Shown here piece after piece: positions 1 through 12,000 of a DNA stretch of 64,000 bases (the stretch's first letter is position 1; every line of letters starts with the position of its first letter). The notes under the pieces are model-generated. The model was given only the letters and a program-made list of their open reading frames with translations. It made no database searches and was not told the origin of the DNA. Both the position numbers and the translations under genes were made by a program. Source of the DNA: Bacteroidota bacterium (lineage in GTDB: Bacteria; Bacteroidota; Bacteroidia; UKL13-3); assembly GCA_027487835.1 (NCBI GenBank), contig JAIYCU010000019.1, positions 62,001 through 126,000 of the forward strand. The letters run 5' to 3'.

Positions 1-3000
1 AATTGGAAGGTAATTAATAATAGCTTCTATTGGAATTCTGCCGTCTCATTAAATCAGTATACAGGTATTAATTTAAATGCCTTTAATTTAAGTAATAACA
101 ATGAGGTTTCTGGTAATTATATTGGTGGTCAAGCCGCTTCAGCTTCAGGCGCACCAATGGTATTTAATGGGTTTAACTTCATTGGTATTAATATTAATGC
201 AGGCCTTGGAAATACTATTTCAAATAATACCCTTCAAAATTTACAACAAGTAGCTTCTTCTTTCTCAATTTTCAACCTAATTCAGGTTTCTAATGGAGAT
301 GCTTCTATAGCTGGAAATATCTTAGGTTCAAACCTTTCTCTTGCTAACATTAGAATGGATGGAACAGGAACTTTTAATGGCATTTCCTCAAGTTCAAATG
401 GAATTGTCAATATTAGTAATAATCTTCTTTCAGGCCTTACGGTAGCCTCAAATGGCAGTACCTCTATCAATGGAATTGCGGTAAGCGATGGAAGAAATAC
501 AATTACAGGAAACATTATTGGAAGCATCCTTAATAATGCATTTGACTTTAATTCTTCTGGAACTTTCCGAGGTATAAGCGTTAATACTGTATCTACTGCC
601 TTAGCACCTACAACGGAAGTTAGTGCCAACTTGATAGGTGGGGTGACAGGTACAAGCACATTGTCTTCTATAATCATAGGAATTCAATATGCCGCACCAA
701 GCAGAGGTTTAATTTTCGATAATATTATTTCTAATATTTCAATTCCAACTACCAATACAAATGGAGTAGGTGTTTCAAATGCCATTACAGGTATTCAATA
801 TTCAGGTAGTTCTCCTTTGGGTGCAATCATTAGAGGTAACCAGATTTATAACTTGAGTTCAACTGCTACAAGTGCGGTAAATACATCTGTTTTTGGTGTT
901 TATGTTACTAGTGCTTTAGGTATAGAGGTGAGCAGAAATAAGATTTATGCTTTAACTAATAGTAATACAATTTCTGCACTTGCTTCGCCGGCTATTGCTT
1001 CTGGAATTGTGGTAGGTGGTATCTCAAATGAGGTTAGAATTTTAAATAATCAAATTACTTTAGGAGTCAATCAAAATACAAATACCCAATTTACGGGTAT
1101 ATGGCAAACAACTTCTGGAGGTTTTACAGTTAGGGCTATTAATAACTCTATTTATTTAGGTGGAACAAGTGCAGGAAATTTCTCAAGTTTTGCCTATTTA
1201 AGAGGAAGTAATTCAACTACAGAAGTAACATCTGGTGTTAACTTAGTGAATAATGCATTAATAAATACTAGATCTGGTGGTTCAGGCAAACATTATGCTG
1301 TTGCAAACCAAGTATTAACTGGTGGTGCAGCAACAGGTGGAGGTTTTACTACCACAAGTGGAATTAATAATTTATTGGTTACCGCCAATGCAAATACCTT
1401 AGGCTTATGGGGTAATTTAGATAGATCAATTGATACTTGGAGAGTATCTTCAAATACAGATAGAACATCCTATTCATTAAGCAGTGGCAATGGTGCAGGA
1501 CAGTTTAATGATGCGGTAGCCTTTACAAATATTACTAGTGGCAATTTAATGCCAGTGGCAAGTGTAGATCAAAGTTGGTATTTCAATGGCAAAGGTATCG
1601 CTGGTTCGGCTTCAAGTTCAAATGCAGTTGATTATAGCAATGCATCAAGAGGAGTAACCCTAGGTTATGGCACAGATATCGGTGCATTTGAATTTAATTC
1701 AAGTGCTACGCCACCATCCGCTACAATTAGCGGAACAATTGGAGCTGGTAACACACAAACTATAAGTTTCGCAAATCGTCAAGTGGCTCAAATTACTTGG
1801 GGTAATAGTGGTGTATTGCCAAGCGCATTGACACTATTATATTATACAGGTGTTAATCCTCCTAACTTGACATCAGGTAAAACCTACCTTAATAACTATT
1901 ATGAAATGGCTGCTACAGGTGGTTCTGGATACACTTATTCGCTTTCGTTAAGTTATGATGACGCCTTGTTAGGCGATATGGCGAGTGAAGCTAGTTTAAA
2001 TATTGTTAAAAGTGCAGGTGTAGCTGGGTGGAATGTGATTAATGGCGCTACTAGCGTTGATGCAAATAATAATACAATTTCAAATACTGGAAGTTTATCT
2101 TCTTTCGGTATATTCTCTGGCTCGAACCAATGTATTGATGTTCCAGTATTTAATGGTTCAAATACAGTTTGCGCAGGTTCGGTTCAAACCTATTCTGTAA
2201 CCTCTATTGTTGGACATGTTTATACTTGGAATACCAATGGTGGAACTATTATAGCTGGTCAAGGAACCAATAGCATTTCAATAAATTGGGGTGCTGCTGG
2301 CAATGGTCTTGTTATTATAAAAGATTCAATTCAAAACAGTACTTGCCAAGTAACAGATAGCTTGGAAGTACTTGTTAATCCACTTCCAACACCAAGCATC
2401 TCTGGAGAGGCAACCGTATGTTTTGGAAGTTCAACCGCATATTCCATCTCTTCAAATGCAGGACATAATTATAATTGGACTGTGACAGAAGGTAGTATAA
2501 CGAGTGGTCAAGGTACTTCTAGCATTGTGGTTAATTGGAATGGTTCAGGAACAGGTATTGTTCGAGTTACAGATTCAATAATTGTTACAGGATGTGCAGT
2601 AACCACTACAGATTATAACGTTTTAATTAATCCTGTAATTAGTGGAAATTCAATTTCTGGAAATCAAACTATATGCGCTGGTTCAACGCCTTCTGCCATT
2701 AATGGTGTTATGCCAGTGGGTGGTAATGGTTCACCAACTTATTTATGGCAATCATCTACTACTAGTTCAACCGTTGATTTCTCAGCTGCTTTAGGCTTAA
2801 ACTCAGATGTAAATTATAGCCCAAGTGCTTTAACACAAACAACTTGGTTTAGAAGGGTTGTTTCGGCGGGTGTATGTGCGGCAGATACGAGTTTAATAAT
2901 TGAGATTACGGTAACACCTGTTTTATCTAATAATACCATTTCTTCAGATCAAACTATTTGCTCAGGTACAAGTGCAGCTTCATTAACAGGTTCATCACCT

Positions 3001-6000
3001 GCTGGTGGTAATGGTCCACTTGTTTATACTTGGGAAAGCAGCACCACAAGTGCTTCAGCAGGATTTAGTGCAGCAATAGGAATTAATAATACAGCAAGTT
3101 ATTCAACAGGTAACCTTACTCAAACAACCTGGTATAAGAGGGTTGTATCTTCTGGAGATTGTCCGAGCCTAAGCAGCAGTCCAATTCAGATTACAGTAAA
3201 CGATGTAATTGCTAATAATACAATTTCATCGCCAGCTGCTATATGCGTGGGTCAAACACCTGCATTGATTAGTGGTTCTATGCCAACAGGTGGTAATAAT
3301 TCTTATTCATTTGCTTGGGAAAGCAGCACTTCTGGCGCCAATACTGGTTTTATAGCTGCTTCAGGAATTAATAATAATGCTGATTATTCACCAAGTTCAC
3401 TTACTCAAACTACTTGGTATAGAAGAATAGTGACTGCAGGTATTTGTGCTGCTAATACTTCGATTGCTTCTGAGGTAGTCGTAAATCCTTATCCAACACC
3501 TGTAATTTCTGGTGATAATTTTGTTTGTGAAAACACTGCACACAATTATAGCATTAGCAATAATTCTAACAGAACCTATACTTGGGTTATTTCAGGTGGC
3601 TCTATTTCAAGTGGTCAAGGTACTAATAGCATTCAAGTGGTTTGGGGAAGCACAGGTTCAGGAACTGTAGTTGTTACGGATAGTAATAATTTAACAGGTT
3701 GTGCTACTACTACTTTAGCTTATAATGTTCAAATTAATTTGGTGCCAAACCCAGTAATTTCAGGACTTAATTTTATTTGTGAAAATAACTCAATTTCGTT
3801 TAGTATTCCATTTAACGCTGGAAGAAATTATCAGTGGAATGTAAATGGAGGGGTTATCACTGCTGGCCAAGGCACAAATTCAGTTACTGTACTTTGGGGT
3901 GCAGCAGGCGCAGGTAGTTTATATGTTACAGATTCAGTTTTAACCAGTGGTTGTAAAACTACAACGGTTCCATTTAATATTACCATCAATCCTAATCCAA
4001 CACCAGTTGTATCGGGCACTGCTACTGTTTGTACAGGTTCGTCATTCAATTATACTACTCTGTTTAACAGCGGAAGAACGTATGAGTGGACTGTTATAGG
4101 TGGACTTATTGATGCTGGTCAAGGTACAGATAATATTAACGTTACTTGGGGTGCGGCTGGTCCGGCTTCTATACAAGTTTCAGACAGTATAAATGTAACT
4201 GGATGTAAAACAACTTCAGCGATTTTACCTATTACCATTACACCTGCTATCGCTAATAATAGTGTAACGGGTAATCAAACTATTTGTAGTGGCAGCGTAC
4301 CAGCAACTTTAGTTGGCAGCACACCTACAGATGGAAATGGTGCATATGTTTATACTTGGGAGAGCAGCACAACAAGTGCCATTTCAGGATTTACTGCCTC
4401 AGCAGGTATCAATAACTTAATCAATTATACTTCACCTAGTGGCTTAACAACTACCACTTGGTTTAGAAGAACCGTTTCTTCAGGTGATTGTGCTGCAAAT
4501 ACGAGTAGCACTATCCTAATCACAGTGAATCCTGCTTTGGCTGGCAATACAGTGACTGGGGCTCAAATCATCTGTACTGGTAATACAGCTGCTAGCCTAA
4601 GTGGGTCTACACCTTCTGGTGGAAATGGTCCTTTAAATTATACATGGCAAAGTAGCACCACAAGTGCAAGTGCTGGTTTTGTAACTGCAAGCGGTGTAAA
4701 TAATACAAGTGCTTATGATCCAGGCGTTCTTACACAAACCACTTGGTTCAAGCGTGTGGTAACTTCTGGAGATTGTGCACCATTAAGCAGTAATACGATT
4801 GAAATAACGGTTAATCCTGTTATTGCAAATAATAATGCTTCTACTCCATCACAAGTTTGTATTGGCACAGAAACAAGAGAAATAGTTGGTTCTAATCCTT
4901 CTGGCGGCAACGGCAGTTATAGTTATGTTTGGGAGAGCAGCACAACAGATGCTATCTCAGGATTTTCAACAGCATCAGGAATAAATAATGATAAAAATTA
5001 TAGTCCGGGTGTTTTATCAGAAACAACTTGGTTTAGAAGGGTTGTAACTGCAGGTGTTTGTTTACCTAATACATCTACAGCTTCAATTGCGGTTGTAAAT
5101 AGTTACCCAACACCTGTAATCAGCGGTTTAAATGTGATTTGTGAAAACAATAGTGCAGCTTATTCAGTGGCCGCCAATTCGGGCAGAACCTATACTTGGA
5201 ATGTAGTAGGAGGTTCAATAGCCAGTGGTCAAGGGACGGCATCTGTGTTAGTAAATTGGGGTACTGCAGGGACAGGTTCTGTTACCTTAACAGATTCGGT
5301 AAATGCCACTGGTTGTGCAACAACTACTGCGCCTTTCAATGTGCTAAAAAATGCATATCCAACACCTGTTATTTCAGGTTCTAATACGGTTTGTTCGTTT
5401 TCATCAACCGTTTTCTCAGTTCCTTTTAATGTAGGTAGGGCTTATAATTGGAATGTCTCAGGTGGTATAATTGCGGCTGGTCAAGGAACCAACTTAATAA
5501 CGGTGGCTTGGGATGCACCGGGTCCTGGAACTGTTGTAGTAACAGACTCAAATACTGCTACTGGTTGCTCAATTACTACCAATGCTTTTAATGTAAGTAT
5601 TAATAATAGTCCTAATCCAGTTATTACTGGAGCCAGCAGTGTTTGTCAAACAAACCAAGCTACTTACAGCACTCAATTTAATTCAGGTAGTGCTTATATA
5701 TGGCAAGTAGTAGGTGGTACAATCACAAACGGTTTAGGTACTAATACTATAACAGTAAATTGGACAAACCTTGGAAGTGGTTCCGTGACTGTTACCGATT
5801 CAATTTTGGCGGGTGGTTGCAAAACAACAACGAGCCCTTATTCAGTAACAGTTAATGCGTACCCTACTCCGGTAATATCTGGTAATACTACAGTTTGTAA
5901 CCAAACTACTAATAACTATAATATTTCATCTAATTCAGGTAGAACCTATACTTGGACAGTAAATGGTGGAACAATAATTAGCGGACAAGGTACAGCCTCA

Positions 6001-9000
6001 ATAAATGTATTATGGACAAATGCGGGTAGTCGATCAGTTGGTGTTACAGATTCTGTAAACGCTACAGGTTGCGCGGTAACTACTGCTCCATACGCTGTAA
6101 CTGTAAACCCAGTAATCAGCAATAATTCAATATCGGGTACACAAACAATATGTGCTGGCAATATTCCTTCAACTTTTGCAGGTAGCAATCCAAGTGGCGG
6201 AAATGGCACCTATGGATTTGTATGGTTAAGCTCAACTACAAGCGTGAGCGCTGGTTTTTCAGTTGCTGCTGGTACTAACACAAATTCGAATTATACTGCA
6301 AATGCACTTACCCAAACTACTTGGTATAAGCGTATCGTAAGTGGAGGAGTTTGTACGCAAGATACAAGTGCGGCTATCCTTGTAACTGTAAATCCTGTTA
6401 TTGCTAATAATAGCATTGGTTCAAACCAAACCATTTGCCAAAACACAATAGCTGCTACCTTAACGGGCACTGCTGCCACTGGTGGAAATGGTAGTATTGA
6501 TTATTTATGGCAAAGTAGCACAACGAGTGCAATTGCTGGATTTGGTCCTGCTGCGGGTATTAATAATTCTCAAAATTATGCACCAGGTACAATTGCTGTT
6601 ACAACTTGGTTTAGAAGGGTAGTATCAGCTGGTGTTTGTGAAGCAAATACATCTACTGTGGTTAAAATTACGGCTCAGGATACTAGCAAGCCTACTGTTT
6701 TTGTTAGAAATATTTCTCGTAACTTAAGTGCTGCTGGTTCAGTTAGCATTACTGTAGCAGATATCAATAATGGTAGTTCAGATAATTGCGGTATTGCTTC
6801 GATGGTGTTAAGCCAAACCAATTTTAACTGTAACAGTGTTGGTTCAAACAATGTTTACCTAATTGTAACAGATTTAACTGGAAATAAAGACAGTGCATTG
6901 TCGGTCGTTACTATTCAAGATCAAATCAAACCAAGTGTTTTTGCCAGAAATCTTACCACCTATTTAGGTGCTGCTGGTACAACTTCACTCAATGTTAATC
7001 AAATTGATAATGGAAGCTTTGATAACTGTAACATTACCTCAAGGGTATTGTCTAAATCGAGCTTTAACTGCACCAATGTGGGCGCAAATACCATCTATTT
7101 AGTGGTTACAGATGCTTCAGGTAATAAAGATAGTGCAGCTTCAACGGTTACCGTTTTAGATACTATTAAACCTACAGTAAACGTAGCAACAGGCATTGTG
7201 CTCTATTTAAATAATACGGCAAGCATTAATGTTACAACTTCATTGATAAACAATGGAAGTTTTGATAATTGTGGAATTGCTAGCATGAGCGTATCTCCTA
7301 GTGTAATCAATTGTTCTCATATTGGTATCACACCTGTAACACTTACCATCACAGATAATAATGGCAATATAAATAGTGCTGTAACTAATGTGGTTGTATT
7401 TGATCCAATTGCTCCAGTTGCTAGACCTAAAGCTAAGGTAATTGCTTACCTAAATGCAGCTGGTAATGCGGTTGTAAATCCTAATTCAATTGACTCGGCA
7501 AGTACTGATAATTGTACAATTACCAGTAAGATAATTAGCCAGTCTACTTTTAACTGTAGCCATTTAGGTAATAATTCAGTATCATTTACAGTGCAAGATC
7601 AAAGTGGTAATTCAAACGCTGCTAACTTTATTGTAGAGGTGATTGATTCTATTAAACCAACAGCTATTGTTCAAAACATAACAGTTAATTTGAGTGCAAA
7701 TGGAACGGCAACAGTTCTTGCTTCTCAAATAAACAATGGTAGTTCTGATAATTGTGGAAGCGTTTCTTTATCGCTAAGTAAAACAAGCTTTACTTGTTCG
7801 GATATTGGCGCAAATGATGTGGTTTTAACGGTGCTTGACCCAACTGGCAATACTGCACGTGCAAATGCAACCGTAACGGTGGTAGATGTAACAGCACCAG
7901 TGGCACGCCCTCGCAACATGACTGTATTCTTAAATGCTGCTGGAGCCGCATCAATTACTGCCACACAAGCAGATAGTGCAAGTTCAGATAATTGTGGAAT
8001 CACAAGCAGAAGCATTTCTGTAACTACTTTCACTTGCGCAAATGTTGGAAACAACAACGTTAGTTTAAGTGTAACAGATGCCTCTAATAATACCAATACC
8101 GCAAACTTTAATGTATGGGTGAGAGACACAATTAAACCAATGGCAATTGCTAAAAATGTTACTTTATATTTAGCTGCCACTGGCAACGTTGGCCTTACTT
8201 CATCAATGATTAATGATGGAAGCAGCGATAATTGTAGCGGTTTGAACCTAAGTGTGAGTCAAAGTAATTTTACTTGCGCAAATGTGGGTAATAACCAAGT
8301 GACTTTAACTGCAATCGACGCGAGCGGAAACTCAAGAACAGCAATCGCTACTGTTACTGTATTGGATACCATTAAGCCAACACTTTCAATAAATGCCACT
8401 GCTACACTTTACTTAGGTTCAAATGGTACTGCTGCCCTTAGCAATGCCATGGTGAATACCGGAAGTACTGATAATTGTGGTATTTCGACTGTAAGTTTAA
8501 GTCAAACCAACTTTACTTGTGCAAACATTGGTTCAAACAATGTAAGCCTAACGGTAACAGATGTAAATAGTAATTCAAGCACGGCAAGCATTACGGTAAC
8601 TGTATTAGATACATTTAAACCAGTGGTTCGTCCACGAAATTTAACGCTATACCTTAATGCAGCTGGCACTGTAAGTCTTACAGCCTTGGGTGCAGATAGC
8701 GCTAGCTCAGATAATTGTGGAATTACCTCTCGTACAATTTCTACTAGCACCTTCACTTGTGCTAATCTTGGAAACAACTCGGTTAACTTAACAGTTGCAG
8801 ATGCCACAGGAAATAACCAAACGGCTAGCTTTAATGTAAATGTTTTAGATACCGTTAAGCCAATGGCAATTGCTCAAAATATAACTGTTTATTTAAGCAA
8901 TAGCGGAACAGCCACAATTACACCAGCGATGGTGAATAATGGAAGTAATGATAATTGTAGCAGTATTACCCTAAGCTTAAATCAAACTAACTTTACCTGC

Positions 9001-12000
9001 ACACAAATTGGAAACAACTTAGTAACGCTTACCGCTACCGATAATAAAGGAAACTTTAGAACGGCTGTAGCTACCGTAACAATTTTAGATACAATTAGGC
9101 CAACTGTTCAGGTGAATGGAGTGGTTAACTTGTACCTTAATGCAGCTGGCACTGCAACCTTAACCACTGCAATGGTGAATAATGGAAGTGCCGACAATTG
9201 CGGTATTGCTAACTTAACTTTAAGTAAAACCAATTTTACAGGTGCAGATTTAGGAAGCAACAGTGTTACTTTCACCGCAACAGATGCAAGCAGCAACAGC
9301 AGATCTGCTAGTTTAGCTGTAATTGTTATTGATACGGTTCGTCCGGTGGTGAATGTGCAAAATGTTACTACTTACTTAAATGCAGCTGGTTTAGCAAATG
9401 TTACCGCAGGCATGGTAAATAATGGTTCAACAGATAATGTAAGTATAGCGAACTTAGTGTTAAGTCAGACTTCCTTTAATTGCAATAACCGTGGTGCAAA
9501 CAATGTAACCTTAACGATTACAGATAACAGTGGTAACTTTAGATCAGCCAATGCTGTTATTACAGTATTGGATACGATTAAGCCACTCATTACTACTAGT
9601 AACTTAACAGTTTACCTAAATAGTCAAGGTGCTGCAAGCATATCTGCCGCGCAAGTTACAAGCAGTAGCAGTGATAATTGTGGAACGCCATCGGTGAGCA
9701 TAAGCAATAGTAACTTTACTTGTGCTAATATTGGTTCAAACCAAGTAACACTTACCGCAACGGATGCAAGCAGTAACAATAGAACTGCAATTGCAACCAT
9801 AACAGTGTTAGATACCATTAAGCCTACAGCTTTGGTAAATAACACAATTAACCTTTACCTAAACGCAAGTGGCACAGCAACCCTAACCACCGCTATGGTG
9901 AACAATGGTTCAACTGATAATTGCAGTTTAAGCGGATTAAGCTTAAGTAAGACCAACTTTACAGGTGCAGATTTAGGTGCAAACAATGTATTGTTTACCT
10001 TAACTGATGCAAGTAGTAATAACAGAGGTGTTAACATTGTTGTAAATGTGATCGATAGTGTTCGTCCGATTGCAATTGCACAAAACGTAACTGCCTATTT
10101 AAATGCAGGAGGCATAGCAAGCATACTTCCAAGCCAGGTGAACAATGGTTCAACTGATAATGTAGGTGTAGCTAATTTAAGCCTGAGCCAAAGCAACTTT
10201 ACATGCGCTAATATTGGTGCTAATAATGTAATCTTAACAGTATCTGATAACAGTGGTAACTTTAGAACTGCCAATGCAACAATTACTGTGTTAGATACCA
10301 TTAAACCATTGGTTACTGCCAGCAACTTAACAGTTTACTTAAATAGCCAAGGTACAGCAAGTATCAGTGCTTCTCAAATTGCAGGTAGTAGCAGCGACAA
10401 TTGTGGAACACCAAACTTAAGCATTAGCAATAGTAACTTTACTTGTGCAAACCTTGGTTCAAACCAAGTAACACTTACTGCAACAGATGCGAGCAGCAAC
10501 AATAGAACTGCCATTGCAACTATTACAGTGCTTGATACCATTAAGCCAATTGCTTCGGTAAATAGCACAGTTAACCTTTACTTGAACGCAAGTGGTACTG
10601 CAACCTTAACTACTGCCATGGTAAATAATGGTTCTACTGATAACTGTAGCTTGAGTGGATTAAGCCTAAGTAAGACTAGCTTTACGGGTGCCGATTTAGG
10701 TGTGAACAATGTATTGTTTACCCTTACAGATGCAAGTAGCAACAGCAGAGGTGTTAACATTATTGTGAACGTAATAGATAGTGTTAGACCAATTGCAATT
10801 GCACAAAACTTAACCACTTACCTAAACGCTGCGGGTACAGCAAGTATATTGCCAAGCCAAGTAAATAATGGTTCTACAGATAATGTTGGCATTGCTAACT
10901 TAAGCTTGAACCAAAGTAACTTTACTTGCGCTAACTTAGGTGCCAATACGGTTACACTAACTGCAACAGATAATAGTGGAAACTTTAGAACAGCTAATGC
11001 AACCATTACAGTGCTAGATACTATTAAACCTATAGCAAGTACAAATAACCTAACGGTTTATTTAAATGCAATAGGTAGTGCAAGTGTAAGCGTAACCCAG
11101 GTAAATGCAGGCACAACAGACAATTGCGGGGTTAGCTCTGTTAACTTAAGCAAAACAAGTTTTGATTGTACAAACTTGGGTGCCAATAATGTAACCATGA
11201 GTGTATCAGATGCAAGTGGAAATATTAGAAATACCAATGCGGTTATTACAGTATTAGATACTGTTAAGCCAACTGCTTCGGTAAATAACACCATTAGCTT
11301 ATATCTAAACAATAGTGGGAATGCAACCTTAACCAATGCAATGGTTAATAATGGTTCTACCGATAATTGTACTTTGAGTGGTTTATCATTAAGTAAAACC
11401 AGCTTTACGGGTGCAGATTTAGGTATTAACTTGGTTAACTTTACCTTAACAGACAATAGTTCAAATGTTAGAACAGTAGCCATTACGGTAAATGTAATAG
11501 ACAGTGTTCGCCCTATTGCCCTTGCACAAAACAGAACGATTTACCTTGATGCAAGTGGAAATGTAAGTATAAGCGCTGCCCAAGTAAATAATGGTTCTTC
11601 AGACAATGTTTCGGTAACAGGCTTAAGCCTTAATAGAACCAATTTTGATTGTGGTGATATTGGGTTGAACCAAGTGGTGTTAACCGTAACGGATCAAAGT
11701 GGTAACTTTAGAACAGTTTCTGCTAATATCAATGTGCTTGATTCTATGAAGCCAACTGTTATAGCAAGAAATCTAACGGTTTATTTAAACAATAGCGGAC
11801 TAGCAAGCATCACAGAGGCAATGGCCAATAATGGCTCAAGCGACAATTGTGGTGTGCCAAGTTTGAGTTTAAGTAAAGCCAATTTTGATTGTTCGAACAT
11901 AGGCGTGAATAATGTTTCACTTACAGGTACAGATGGCAGCAGTAATGCGTCAATAGCTAATCTAACTGTAACGGTTATGGATACCTTAAGGCCAACTGTG

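Noticed and set aside
7725-11483. Series of minus-strand open frames opposite the HYR repeats (for example 7725-8186, 11058-11483)
   Set aside because: They repeat with the same period as the plus-strand HYR units and encode low-complexity Val/Leu/Thr strings, so they are shadows of codon bias in the repeats.
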